Positions 1-8,049 of a DNA stretch of 49,041 bases are shown piece after piece. The notes under the pieces were generated by a model. The model was not told where the DNA came from and did not search any database. It saw only the letters and a program-made list of their open reading frames with translations. Made by a program: the position numbers and the translations under genes. Source of the DNA: Rhodospirillales bacterium (GTDB taxonomy: Bacteria; Pseudomonadota; Alphaproteobacteria; Rhodospirillales; JASLLZ01); NCBI GenBank assembly GCA_030754885.1, contig JASLZL010000036.1:1-49041 (forward strand). The letters run 5' to 3'. How positions within the stretch are numbered: position 1 is the stretch's first letter; each line of letters opens with the position of its first letter.

Positions 1-80
1 GCCGTGTTGCCATTGGCGATCAACGCCTCCAGCCAATCCCTATCCTTGGGCGCAAGCTGGATCCTCACTTTCTTGCCCAT
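1..80 (-). CDS. IS630-family transposase, N-terminal fragment (runs off the window)
   Basis: Reading the minus strand from the ATG at 80 gives MGKKVRIQLAPKDRDWLEAL and a few more residues before the window edge, 26 codons in all. IS630-family transposases of Alphaproteobacteria typically begin with this kind of short basic and amphipathic segment (K-V-x-I-x-L-x-x-x-D-R-x-W-L) ahead of a helix-turn-helix. The catalytic DDE domain would lie outside the window, so only the start can be judged. The call rests on a short N-terminal match from memory and on the flanking gene truncation. Confidence 0.5.
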   Translation of the reverse strand, partial: MGKKVRIQLAPKDRDWLEALIANGNT

Positions 81-139
81 ACCGGCAGATTCGCATCAAA
101 TCCGCCTGTTGGGAATCCTTTGTTTCGAGCGGAACACTA
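1..139 (-). mobile_element. Terminal part of an IS630-like insertion sequence (partial)
   Basis: The minus strand starts an ORF at 80 that resembles the N-terminus of IS630-family transposases and runs out of the window. Between it and the TPR gene lies about 58 bp of non-coding DNA that would hold the terminal inverted repeat. A TA dinucleotide at 138-139, the target that IS630 elements duplicate, sits exactly where the TPR reading frame resumes as recognisable protein. The boundary at 139 is inferred; the inverted repeat cannot be confirmed because the other end is outside the window. Confidence 0.5.
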
Positions 140-163
140 GAATGTTGGCACCGGGCGCTGGAC

Positions 164-1525
164 TTGGATCCGAACCTATCCGAAGCCCATTACAACATCG
201 GATTGGCGATGCGCCATCGGGGCCGCATGGTTGAGGCGGCGGCGAGCTTCCAGCGTGCTGTCGAGGCCAACCCTACCTTCGCCAACGCCCATCTCGCCCT
301 CGGCCTCGCACTCCAGGATCAAGACCGCCTGGGCGAGGCTGCCCAGTGTTACCGCCGCGCCATTGAGATCGACCCGGGTGATGTAGAGGCGCTCGTCAAT
401 TTGGGCAACGTGCTGCGCACTGAAGGCCGCCTCGACGAGGCCGTCGGCGCCTATGAGCAAGCCTTGGAGAGTGCGCCCGAGCGCGCCGAGATTCATTCCA
501 ACCTGGGTGTCGCCCTCCAGGAAAGGGGTGAATTGGAGACTGCGTTTACGAGTTATGACCGTGCGCTTGAGCTCAATCCCGATGATGCCGAGACACACCG
601 CAACCGAGCCCAGGCGCTGCTGCTCGCTGGACGCTTCGCGGAAGGCTGGGAGGAATACGAATGGCGCTGGAAAACACGTCATCTAGCGGCCCAGGAGCGG
701 CAATTTACCGAACCCCGGTGGGACGGCTCGGACCTTGACGGACGGACCATCGTCATCCATGCCGAGCAGGGCTACGGCGACACCATCCAGTTCGTCCGCT
801 ACATAGGTCTAGTGGCGGCCAGGGGCGGCCGAGTGGTTTTGGAATGCCCGGCGCCGCTGGCGCAAATAATGACCAGCGCACCGGGCGTCGAGACGGTGGT
901 GGCCGGTGGCGCGACGCTTCCACCCTTCGACGTCCAGGCGCCACTCCTCGGCCTGCCCCGGCTCTTTCAGACCACCGCCGACACCATCCCTGGCGATGTC
1001 CCCTATCTTGCCCCGGCCGCAGCAGCCGTGAAGAAATGGCGGACGATTATGGACCTGTCCGGGCACCTCAGGGTCGGCATCGTCTGGCAGGGCAACCAGC
1101 GCCACCGGGGAGATCGGCTGCGCTCACCGGGGCTCAAGTCGCTCTGCCCTTTGTTCGATATTCCGGGGGTCGACTTCTACTCCCTGCAAAAAGATGATGG
1201 CGCCCGCCAGTTGGCCGAACTGGGACTGGCCAACGTGGTGCGCGATCTCACCGGCGATTTCACTGACTTCACCGATACCGCCGCCGCCATGCTCAATCTC
1301 GACCTGATCATCGCCTGCGACACGGCGGTCGCACACCTGGCCGGGGCGCTGGCCAAGCCGACCTGGCTATTGCTGCCGTTGGCGGCGGAATGGCGGTGGC
1401 TGACGGAGCGCGAAGACAGCCCCTGGTATCCAACGGCGCGGCTGTTCCGTCAGCGCTGCCTCGGCGATTGGGACGAGGTCATGGCCCGCGTCGGCGTTGC
1501 GCTCGACCGCGAGGCGTCGCCCTAA
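164..1525 (+). CDS. TPR-repeat protein with GT9-like glycosyltransferase domain, 5'-truncated
   Basis: The first ~165 residues are tandem tetratricopeptide repeats of about 34 residues, for example the repeat beginning AEIHSNLGVALQERGELETA. The rest looks like the ADP-heptose:LPS heptosyltransferase (GT9) fold: an H-A-E-Q-G-Y-G-D-T-I-Q-F segment near residue 200, VGIVWQGN near 305, and a C-terminal CDTAVAHLAGALAKPTW motif. Such TPR-GT9 fusions are usual in Alphaproteobacteria and are often linked to surface glycan or protein glycosylation; the substrate is unknown. The start given is a TTG with no ribosome binding site. In-frame codons back to 140 still encode TPR-like residues (ECWHRALDLDP), so the true N-terminus was probably removed by the IS630-like insertion. 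It may be a non-expressed remnant. Confidence 0.8.
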   Translation: MDPNLSEAHYNIGLAMRHRGRMVEAAASFQRAVEANPTFANAHLALGLALQDQDRLGEAAQCYRRAIEIDPGDVEALVNLGNVLRTEGRLDEAVGAYEQALESAPERAEIHSNLGVALQERGELETAFTSYDRALELNPDDAETHRNRAQALLLAGRFAEGWEEYEWRWKTRHLAAQERQFTEPRWDGSDLDGRTIVIHAEQGYGDTIQFVRYIGLVAARGGRVVLECPAPLAQIMTSAPGVETVVAGGATLPPFDVQAPLLGLPRLFQTTADTIPGDVPYLAPAAAAVKKWRTIMDLSGHLRVGIVWQGNQRHRGDRLRSPGLKSLCPLFDIPGVDFYSLQKDDGARQLAELGLANVVRDLTGDFTDFTDTAAAMLNLDLIIACDTAVAHLAGALAKPTWLLLPLAAEWRWLTEREDSPWYPTARLFRQRCLGDWDEVMARVGVALDREASP

Positions 1526-1527
1526 TA

Positions 1528-1549
1528 GGAAAAGAATATTCCCTTTTCC
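1528..1549. repeat. Short inverted repeat after the TPR gene
   Basis: GGAAAAG (1528-1534) and CTTTTCC (1543-1549) form a 7-bp stem with an 8-base loop three bases after the stop codon. No T-tract follows, so it is at best a weak terminator. It lies at the left edge of the segment duplicated upstream of both MFS genes. Confidence 0.35.
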
Positions 1550-1692
1550 GATCCCCCCCTGGCGGTGGGACGGGGGAACGATTACCATAGATTCGGGAGA
1601 CATCCGAGAAACGTCGTCTGAAAGCGCCGGCATTCTGCCGTGCGTGGACCCGCATGGTCTGCCTGAATTACGAACCTGAGAAAAAATCACGC

Positions 1693-2958
1693 ATGCAGTA
1701 CCTAAGGTTCATCATCGACAATCGACGCTTTCTGGGCTTCGGCTTCCTCCTTTCCTTCTTCTTCAGTTTCGGCACCACCCCCATCATCGCGCTGTTTGGC
1801 GGTGAAATCAGAGCCGAGTACGGTCTGTCGCACGGTGACTTTGGTGTCCTTTATTCCATTGCCAACGTGGTCGCCGCGGTGGGTATCGTTTGGTTCGGCC
1901 GCATGATCGATCAGACAGACCTTCGAATTTATAGCGTGTTGGTTTGTGGGCTGCTGATTGCCAGTTGTCTCATCATGTCCTGGGGGTCGACCATCCCATT
2001 TCTTTTAGCCGCCTTGATCGGGTTTCGTCTGGCCGGACCGGGGCTTATGAATCATACCGTGGGAACCAGCATGGCGCGTTATTTCGATGCCGAGCGCGGC
2101 CGGGCGCTCGCCATCACGGGTATTGGTAGCCCGGTATGCGAAACGGTGGCACCAATTATCCTTGTCAGCCTAGTTGTCGCCATTGGTTGGCGCGAAACCT
2201 GGATGTCGGTGAGCATCATCTTGGCGATCATCTTGATCCCTGGCACCTTGTGGTTGCTCAAGGGTCACGGGGAACGACACCACAGGTACTTGGAACGTCT
2301 CGTGGATCGCGAGTCCGAAGTGACGCCGGAAGGGCGGCAATGGTCGCGCAGCGAGGTCCTGCGCAATCCCCGGTTCTACCTGATCCTACCCGCTGTCTTA
2401 GCGCCGCCGGTCATCATCGCGGGTCTGTTTTTTCACCAGGTGCATATTGTCGAGTCCAAGGACTGGAACCTCGCCTGGTGGGCGATCTGCATGGGCGGCT
2501 TTGCTATCGCCCGTGTCGGCATAACGCTGGTATCGGGTCCCATCATCGACCGCTTCGGGGCGACGCGGACGCTGCCGTTCTATATCGTACCCATGGTGCT
2601 GGCCCTGCTGGTGCTGGCCTTCATCGACCACCCGGTGGGCGCCCTTTTCTTCTTGGTGTTAGGGGGTGCCAGCACGGGTGCCCGAATTATTGCCGTCAAT
2701 GCCATCTGGGCGGAGATTTATGGGACCACGCACCTTGGTGCCATCCGCGCCCTGGTGCAAGGCTTGATCATCCTGGCCATCGCCCTCTCGCCGGCTACCA
2801 TGGGATGGATGTTGGACCTCGGAGTCACCGTCGAAGCAATCGCACTGATGTGCATTGGGCTGCTGGCCCTGGCTGGCTTCCTCTTTTTCGTCTACCTGTT
2901 TGTTTCGCGCACCCCTTCGGACCGTCCGCCGGGCGGGGAGACCGCCGTCAATCGGTGA
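1693..2958 (+). CDS. Major facilitator superfamily transporter, tandem copy 1
   Basis: A 421-residue polytopic membrane protein with about 12 hydrophobic segments and the MFS signatures WFGRMIDQTD in the loop after the second segment and DAERGRALAITGIGSP after the fourth. It is a secondary transporter of the inner membrane; the substrate cannot be read from the sequence. The ATG at 1693 (MQYLRFIIDNRRFLGFGF) is chosen over 1654 because the paralogue downstream begins at the equivalent methionine (MKYLMFIIDNRRFLGFGF). The gene follows the truncated TPR gene by 167 bp and precedes its own paralogue by 180 bp on the same strand. Divergence between the copies is scattered, mostly conservative, with both frames intact, which suggests both are functional. 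Confidence 0.88.
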   Translation: MQYLRFIIDNRRFLGFGFLLSFFFSFGTTPIIALFGGEIRAEYGLSHGDFGVLYSIANVVAAVGIVWFGRMIDQTDLRIYSVLVCGLLIASCLIMSWGSTIPFLLAALIGFRLAGPGLMNHTVGTSMARYFDAERGRALAITGIGSPVCETVAPIILVSLVVAIGWRETWMSVSIILAIILIPGTLWLLKGHGERHHRYLERLVDRESEVTPEGRQWSRSEVLRNPRFYLILPAVLAPPVIIAGLFFHQVHIVESKDWNLAWWAICMGGFAIARVGITLVSGPIIDRFGATRTLPFYIVPMVLALLVLAFIDHPVGALFFLVLGGASTGARIIAVNAIWAEIYGTTHLGAIRALVQGLIILAIALSPATMGWMLDLGVTVEAIALMCIGLLALAGFLFFVYLFVSRTPSDRPPGGETAVNR

Positions 2959-2964
2959 AGGGGA

Positions 2965-2997
2965 AGCATTCTACCACTTAGCCGTGGAGGGAATGCT
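2965..2997. repeat. Nested inverted repeat between the two MFS genes
   Basis: AGCATTC (2965-2971) pairs with GAATGCT (2991-2997), and inside it CCAC (2974-2977) pairs with GTGG (2984-2987). It begins six bases after the stop of copy 1. No T-run follows, so it is a transcript-end or mRNA-stability structure rather than a classical terminator. Confidence 0.35.
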
Positions 2998-3138
2998 ATT
3001 CCTCTGGCGGTGGAACAGTGGGACCATTACCATGGGTCCGGGGGTCATCCGAGAAATGTTCGCTGAAAGCGTCGGCATTCCGCCTTGCGCGGACCCACCC
3101 GTTCTGCCTGATTTAGGAACCAGTGAAAAAGTCACGCC

Positions 3139-4377
3139 ATGAAGTACCTGATGTTCATCATCGATAACCGGCGCTTCCTTGGCTTCGGCTTCCTCGTTTC
3201 CTTCTTCGTCAATTTCGGCACCACCCCCATCATCTCGTTGTTCGGCGGCGAGATTCGAGCCGAGTACGGTCTGTCGCACGGTGACTTCGGGGTCCTTTAC
3301 TCTATTGCCAATATCGTCGCCGCGGTGGGGATCGTCTGGTTCGGCCGGATGATCGACCGAACAGACCTTCGGCTTTATAGCTCGTTGGTTTGTGGGCTGC
3401 TGGTTGCGAGTTGTCTCGTCTTGTCCTGGGCACCGAGCGTCCCGTTTCTTTTCGCCGCCATCGTCGGGTTGCGTCTGGCCGGCCCGGGGCTCATGAACCA
3501 TACCGTGGAGACCAGCATGGCGCGCTATTTCGATGCCGAACGCGGCCGGGCGCTCGCCGTCACCGGGATTGGTACCCCGACAAGCGAAGCATTGTCCCCA
3601 ATCATTCTTGTCAGCCTGATCGCCACGCTGGGGTGGCGGGAAACCTGGATGTCGATGGGTGCCATCTTCGCGGTCGTCTTGATCCCTGTCGTCCTGTGGT
3701 TGCTCAAGGGCCACGGGGAACGGCACCGCAGGCACTTGGAGGATCTCGCTGATCACAAGGACGAAGCGACGTCGACAACTCGCCAATGGTCGCGGAGCGA
3801 GGTCCTGCACGATCTCCGGTTCTACCTGATCCTACCCGTCATCCTGGTGCCGCCGCTCGTCCTGGCAGGCCTGTTTTTCCATCAGGTTCATGTGGTCGAG
3901 TCCAAGGGCTGGAGCCTCGCCTGGTGGGCAATTTGCATAACCGGATTCGCCGTCGCCCGTGTTGCTGTATCGCTGGTATCGGGTCCCATCATTGACCGCT
4001 TCGGGGCGACGCGGACGCTGCCGTTCTACATTGCGCCCTTGGCGGTGGCGCTGATAGCGCTGGCCTTCATCGACCACCCGGTGGCCGCCCTTATCTACTT
4101 GGTGTTGGGGGGCGCCAGCACGGGCGCCCGACTCACCGCCGTCAACGCCATTTGGGCAGAGATCTACGGGACCACCCACCTTGGTGCCATCCGTTCCCTG
4201 GTGCAGGCCTTGATTATACTGGCCGTCGCACTCTCGCCGGCTACCATGGGCTGGATGTTCGATTTCGGCATCACCGTCGAAGAAATCGCCCTGATGAGCA
4301 TCGGCCTGGTGGCGCTGTCTGCCTTTCTCTTCTTCGTCTACCTGTTTGGTTTGCGTACCCCTTCGGACCGTCCTTAG
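3139..4377 (+). CDS. Major facilitator superfamily transporter, tandem copy 2
   Basis: A 412-residue MFS permease that aligns end to end with the preceding gene, differing by scattered substitutions and a shorter C-terminal tail. The MFS loop signatures are kept (WFGRMIDRTD, DAERGRALAVTGIGTP). The start ATG at 3139 gives MKYLMFIIDNRRFLGFGF, with GTGAAAAAG upstream as a weak ribosome binding site. Differences are concentrated in a few spots, including GSPVCETVAPII versus GTPTSEALSPII near the fourth to fifth membrane segments, which could alter substrate range. It is convergent with purA. Substrate unknown. Confidence 0.88.
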   Translation: MKYLMFIIDNRRFLGFGFLVSFFVNFGTTPIISLFGGEIRAEYGLSHGDFGVLYSIANIVAAVGIVWFGRMIDRTDLRLYSSLVCGLLVASCLVLSWAPSVPFLFAAIVGLRLAGPGLMNHTVETSMARYFDAERGRALAVTGIGTPTSEALSPIILVSLIATLGWRETWMSMGAIFAVVLIPVVLWLLKGHGERHRRHLEDLADHKDEATSTTRQWSRSEVLHDLRFYLILPVILVPPLVLAGLFFHQVHVVESKGWSLAWWAICITGFAVARVAVSLVSGPIIDRFGATRTLPFYIAPLAVALIALAFIDHPVAALIYLVLGGASTGARLTAVNAIWAEIYGTTHLGAIRSLVQALIILAVALSPATMGWMFDFGITVEEIALMSIGLVALSAFLFFVYLFGLRTPSDRP

Positions 4378-4446
4378 CGCATTTTCCGTTCACATGCGTT
4401 CACCGAAAATTCTCTAACTCCTTGTTTTAACCGCAAATACGTCGTC

Positions 4447-4464
4447 GCAGATGATTCCATCTGC
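4447..4464. terminator. Hairpin between convergent MFS copy 2 and purA
   Basis: GCAGATG (4447-4453) and CATCTGC (4458-4464) form a perfect 7-bp stem with a 4-base loop in the 99-bp gap between two convergent genes. There is no clear T-tract on either side, so intrinsic termination would be weak. Confidence 0.35.
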
Positions 4465-4476
4465 TCGGGATTTGCT

Positions 4477-5769
4477 CTAGTCGGTAAAGGGGTCGTGGAC
4501 CAAGATCGAGTCCTCGCGCTCGGGACTGGTCGAAAGCATTGCCACCGGTGCCCCTATCAGCTCTTCAATGCGGCGCACGTATTTGATGGTGGTGGCCGGC
4601 AACTCGGCCCATGATCGCGCGCCCCGGGTACTTTCCGACCATCCCTCGACGGTCTCATAGATGGGCTCCACCTTGGCCTGGCGAATCGCCGAGGCGGGCA
4701 GATGGTCGACGGTCTCGCCATCGATGCGGTAGGCCGTGCATACATTCAGTTCCGTCACGCCGTCGAGCACGTCGAGCTTGGTCAGCGCGATACCGTGGAT
4801 GCCGTTGACCTTGACCGACTGGCGGACAAGGACGGCGTCGAACCAGCCGCAGCGCCGCGGCCGTCCTGTTACGGTGCCGAACTCCCGACCCCTCTCGCCC
4901 AGCCCCTTGCCGATGTCGTCGTGCAGTTCCGTCGGGAAGGGTCCGCTGCCGACCCGCGTCGTATAGGCCTTGACGATACCAAGCACGTAATCGATGGCCC
5001 CCGGCCCCTGGCCCGAGCCCGCCGCCGCCTGGCCGGCCACGGTGTTCGAAGAGGTAACGAACGGATACGTCCCATGGTCGATGTCAAGCATGGTGCCCTG
5101 GGCGCCTTCGAACAGGATACGTTTGCCGGCGCGCCGGGCATCATCGAGTTCTTTCCAGGTGTTGCCGGCGTAAGGGAGGATCCGGGTCGCGACCTCCTTC
5201 AACTTATCGACCAGGGCAGCACCGTCGATCTCGGGCTTGCCGAAACCGCGCAGCAACGCATTGTGATGGACAAGAAGTTCCTTGACCCTGGCGTCCAGAA
5301 CCTCGGGCTCGGTCAGGTCGGCCATGCGGATGGCGCGCCGGGCCACCTTGTCCTCGTAGGCCGGCCCGATGCCGCGCCCCGTGGTACCTATCTTGGCCTT
5401 TCCCCGGGCCTCCTCGCGCGCCAAATCGAGGTTGCGGTGGAGCGGCAGGATGAGGGGCGCGTTGTCTGCGATGCGCAGGTTATCGGGCGTGATATCGACG
5501 CCCTGGGCGCTGACGGTCTCGATCTCGTCCAACAGCGCCCACGGATCAAGCACAACGCCGTTGCCGATGATCGAAAGCTTGCCCGGGCGCACCACGCCCG
5601 ACGGCAGAAGGCTCATCTTGTAGGTGACACCGTCGATGACAAGGGTATGGCCGGCGTTGTGGCCGCCCTGAAAGCGCACCACCACATCGGCGCGATTGGA
5701 TAACCAATCGACAATCTTGCCCTTGCCTTCGTCGCCCCATTGGCTGCCGACGACCACTACGTTGGCCAT
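4477..5769 (-). CDS. purA: Adenylosuccinate synthetase
   Basis: Catalyses the GTP-dependent joining of IMP and aspartate to adenylosuccinate, the first committed step from IMP to AMP, in the cytoplasm. The 430-residue length is normal for the family. The N-terminus carries the phosphate-binding loop [11 protein letters not shown] (residues 8-18), followed by [12 protein letters not shown] and the family segments [16 protein letters not shown] and [24 protein letters not shown]. The GTP-binding KLDVLDG motif is present near residue 330. The ATG at 5769 is preceded by AAGGAAAGAC, a good ribosome binding site. The gene is transcribed alone, convergent with the MFS pair. Confidence 0.98.
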   Translation of the reverse strand: MANVVVVGSQWGDEGKGKIVDWLSNRADVVVRFQGGHNAGHTLVIDGVTYKMSLLPSGVVRPGKLSIIGNGVVLDPWALLDEIETVSAQGVDITPDNLRIADNAPLILPLHRNLDLAREEARGKAKIGTTGRGIGPAYEDKVARRAIRMADLTEPEVLDARVKELLVHHNALLRGFGKPEIDGAALVDKLKEVATRILPYAGNTWKELDDARRAGKRILFEGAQGTMLDIDHGTYPFVTSSNTVAGQAAAGSGQGPGAIDYVLGIVKAYTTRVGSGPFPTELHDDIGKGLGERGREFGTVTGRPRRCGWFDAVLVRQSVKVNGIHGIALTKLDVLDGVTELNVCTAYRIDGETVDHLPASAIRQAKVEPIYETVEGWSESTRGARSWAELPATTIKYVRRIEELIGAPVAMLSTSPEREDSILVHDPFTD

Positions 5770-5883
5770 GTCTTTCCTTACTCCCCCTGCCCCGCACCCG
5801 ACGTCGGAACCGACCCCGCATATTCGACCGGATCGGAGCCAATGTCCATGCGCGAAACGGCAAAAATTAAAGACAGGGCGGCG

Positions 5884-6921
5884 TCAGGCGATGGGCACCA
5901 TTTGAAAAAGGAACCCGGCCGCCATCGAACCCGCCAGCGCAAGCAGCAGATACCAGGCAAAGACGGGCCGGCGGACCAGGGCGAAGACGGCCATGGCGGC
6001 CGGAATGCTGGTCATACCGCCGGCGATCATGAAAGCCAGTGCCGCCCCCTGGGCCATGCCCATCTTCATGAGACCGGCAACCAGGGGAACGGCGGCGTAG
6101 CCATTGAGATAGGCGGGCACGCCGGCGACGACGGCAAGCGGTATGGCCCACACATCGGCATCGCCTAGCCAGCCAGCTATCAGCGACGCCGGAACGTAGG
6201 CAAGCATCAAGCTTTCGATGGCGAAGGCAAGAGACAGCCATTTAAAGAGAAACCAGCCAGTCGCCCATGCGGTCTCGGCAAACAGCCGGTTGCGCCCGGC
6301 ATCGGTCCAGAAAATCCACTGGGGTGGTGGTGCATCCGGCCTTTGCGGGCGCTGACACGATGAGCACGCGGGGCCGATATCCGGCGCCAAGGGGTTGGCG
6401 AACAGGCCCGCCCGCTGCAACGCCCGGGTGGCAAACCCGCCCAGCGCGCCGATCGAGATCGCCGCCACCGTCTTGGCCACGGCAAAGGGAAGGCCCAGCG
6501 CGGCGGCCGTCAGGATGAACATCTGCGGGTCCATCAAGGGCGAGGAGATCCAGAACGCCATGACCGGGGCCAGGGGAACTCCGGCGCTCAACAGGGCCGC
6601 GATCAGGGGAATGACGCCGCACGAGCAGAATGGCGACAGGCTGCCGAAGAGAGCGGCGGCGAGAATCATGCGCGCCGGATGGCCGGCAAAGATCCGTGCC
6701 ACGGCATCGTCGGCGCCGCTCGCCTTGGTCGCCGCGGCGACGGCAACGGAAAATAGAAGGAAAGGAGCGATATCGATGAGTGATTGGGCAACGAAACCGA
6801 GGCTGTCACCCGCCTGATGCGGCGCAAAGACCATCACAATGACGAAAAGCCCGACAAACGCCGCCAGCACCTTGTCGAAGCTTCGGATCCATCCATTGAA
6901 GACGAGAGCGGTGGCGGTCAT
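5884..6921 (-). CDS. ArsP/COG0701-type permease, probable metalloid or organoarsenical efflux
   Basis: A 345-residue permease with about 8-10 membrane segments of the DUF318/ArsP family (COG0701). The conserved F-C-S-C-G motif lies at residues 98-102 in a membrane segment, and a C-S-S-C pair (186-189) sits in the central hydrophilic loop; such cysteines bind trivalent arsenicals in characterised ArsP proteins. The start at 6921 is chosen because AAGGAAAA precedes it at the right distance; a longer frame back to 7026 would overlap arsR. It lies 57 bp downstream of an ArsR-type regulator on the same strand, which supports metalloid-controlled expression. No arsC, arsB or arsH is present nearby. 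The exact substrate is inferred from family and context only. Confidence 0.8.
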   Translation of the reverse strand: MTATALVFNGWIRSFDKVLAAFVGLFVIVMVFAPHQAGDSLGFVAQSLIDIAPFLLFSVAVAAATKASGADDAVARIFAGHPARMILAAALFGSLSPFCSCGVIPLIAALLSAGVPLAPVMAFWISSPLMDPQMFILTAAALGLPFAVAKTVAAISIGALGGFATRALQRAGLFANPLAPDIGPACSSCQRPQRPDAPPPQWIFWTDAGRNRLFAETAWATGWFLFKWLSLAFAIESLMLAYVPASLIAGWLGDADVWAIPLAVVAGVPAYLNGYAAVPLVAGLMKMGMAQGAALAFMIAGGMTSIPAAMAVFALVRRPVFAWYLLLALAGSMAAGFLFQMVPIA

Positions 6922-6977
6922 GGTACTTTTCCTTAGGATGGTGCTTAAAATTATGGAGGCAAATAAAGGGCCGCGAT

Positions 6978-7304
6978 CTAGTCGGCATCCTCCCTTTCTT
7001 GTTCGTCGTCGAAGCCCACGCAACATTCGGCGGTCAGAGACTGGACCAGCGCGTTCATAACATCGTGGCAGGCGAAGCAGTGGAGGTTGCGGCTAGCCCG
7101 CCTTTGTACAATCAACTCGGCCCGGCCGAGGCGCGTAAGGTGATGCGACAATGTCGAAGCCGGAACATTGAGGCGGCGCTGTATTTCCCCTACCACCAAC
7201 CCGCCCGGTCCGGCGCGCACCAGCAGCTTGAAGATGGCGAGCCGCGTCGTGTTGCCAAGCTCAGCCAGTCGTTGGGCGACGAGTTCGGTTTCCATCGAGA
7301 CCAT
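6978..7304 (-). CDS. arsR: ArsR/SmtB-family metalloregulatory repressor
   Basis: A 108-residue winged-helix protein of the usual ArsR size. The DNA-recognition helix region is LNVPASTLSHHLTRLGRAEL (residues 45-64). Cysteines at 76, 79, 94 and 95 include a C-terminal vicinal pair (A-E-C-C-V-G), which resembles the As(III)-binding C-terminal cysteine site of the Acidithiobacillus-type ArsR rather than the classical ELCVC helix. The ATG at 7304 has AAGGG six bases upstream. A perfect 20-bp palindrome lies 28 bp before the start, the expected place for autoregulation. It is the first gene of a two-gene unit with the permease. It might instead respond to antimony or another thiophilic ion. Confidence 0.88.
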   Translation of the reverse strand: MVSMETELVAQRLAELGNTTRLAIFKLLVRAGPGGLVVGEIQRRLNVPASTLSHHLTRLGRAELIVQRRASRNLHCFACHDVMNALVQSLTAECCVGFDDEQEREDAD

Positions 7305-7326
7305 GTTTATCCCTTACCAGCAACCG

Positions 7327-7332
7327 TGTCAA
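7327..7332 (-). promoter_or_regulatory. Candidate -35 hexamer of the arsR promoter
   Basis: TTGACA on the minus strand directly abuts the palindrome at 7333. A poor -10-like TAAACA lies 17 bases downstream at 7309-7304, overlapping the first start codon. If used, the transcript would start near the second in-frame ATG (7295) and be nearly leaderless. This reading is uncertain. Confidence 0.3.
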
Positions 7333-7352
7333 CGATATTTCTAGAAATATCG
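7333..7352. promoter_or_regulatory. Perfect 20-bp palindrome, probable ArsR operator
   Basis: The sequence CGATATTTCTAGAAATATCG is its own reverse complement over all 20 bases. ArsR/SmtB operators are AT-rich imperfect or perfect dyads of this type near the promoter. It lies 28 bp upstream of arsR and next to a TTGACA box, so bound repressor would block RNA polymerase. Confidence 0.75.
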
Positions 7353-7440
7353 AAATATAGCACTACACGGTACGCGACTCAGGGGTCCTTTCGCGAACCC
7401 CCTTTCCTTTCGGAGTCAATCGGTCATCGGGAAAGAGAGA

Positions 7441-8049
7441 TTAAGGCAGTTCGAACGTCTGGCGGCGAACGGTCTTGCCCAGGCTTCCCACCATTGCCGG
7501 CACCATGGATTGGGTCAGGGTCGGGCCGTCCGACTGTTGGAGAGAGGCCGTGGCCCAGGCCTGCCACAGGCGTTCGCCGTTCCGGCGGTCGTCAATGGTG
7601 GCATCTATGCGGTATTGGCTGCGCGTAACAATAGAGGTGCCATGGGCGCGGCCTTCGTTGAATACGCCGCCTTTCGCGCTGTCGAAGAGATTGAGGCGCA
7701 GATTTTCTTTGTCTCCACCAATCCCTTCCTCGCTTTTGTATTGGAATTCGAGGACCGAGCGCTGGCCCGCATCGTTCCAAGCACCTACGACATCTCGGGT
7801 CTCAAAGGTCAGGATCAACGCGCCATCCCCCGAAACGCTATAACCCTGTGCCTTCAACTCACCTTCGATACGTTCCTGCAAGACCAAATTCTCGTCGGAA
7901 TCGTCCATCGGCCGGACGGTAATGGCGAAGCCCGCCGGCAAGGGCTTATAGGCGACAGAGTTGAGCAGGCCTTCGTCCACGCTCTGGGCAGAAGCCCACC
8001 CGGTCACAAGCAAGGCAAATGTCCCAACCAAGATACCGAATCGCTTCAT
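7441..8049 (-). CDS. Secreted or periplasmic protein of unknown function
   Basis: A 202-residue protein from the ATG at 8049, beginning with a classical signal peptide: basic MKRF, the hydrophobic run GILVGTFALLVTGW, and an A-S-A cleavage site before QSVDEG. An upstream ATG at 8091 would bury this signal behind 14 residues, so it is rejected. The mature part is soluble, with beta-rich stretches (ALILTFETRDVVGAW, RSQYRIDATIDDRR) and a C-terminal half containing GERLWQAWATASLQ, which recalls small periplasmic proteins of the DUF4136 type, but I do not recognise the family. It is transcribed alone, 136 bp from the arsR promoter region on the same strand. Confidence 0.75.
   Translation of the reverse strand: MKRFGILVGTFALLVTGWASAQSVDEGLLNSVAYKPLPAGFAITVRPMDDSDENLVLQERIEGELKAQGYSVSGDGALILTFETRDVVGAWNDAGQRSVLEFQYKSEEGIGGDKENLRLNLFDSAKGGVFNEGRAHGTSIVTRSQYRIDATIDDRRNGERLWQAWATASLQQSDGPTLTQSMVPAMVGSLGKTVRRQTFELP

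Larger units (their letters stand above)
1535..4377 (+). repeat. Tandem duplication of an MFS gene with its upstream region (two units of ~1.4 kb)
   Basis: Unit 1 (about 1535-2958) and unit 2 (about 2987-4377) are alike at the DNA level over the coding sequence and over about 140 bp before it. Shared upstream pieces include CTGGCGGTGG, GATTACCAT versus CATTACCAT, ATCCGAGAAA, GCTGAAAGCG-like and GGCATTC(C/T)GCC blocks in the same order. The promoter region was therefore copied with the gene. The boundaries are judged by eye. Confidence 0.8.

Noticed and set aside
4702-5703. Plus-strand 333-codon ORF opposite purA
   Set aside because: Antisense to the clear purA gene; composition shows no domain and many Arg/Gly/Ala residues.
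7304-7304. arsR start at the second ATG (7295)
   Set aside because: The first ATG has a well-spaced AAGGG, so it is preferred, although a leaderless transcript from 7295 is not excluded.
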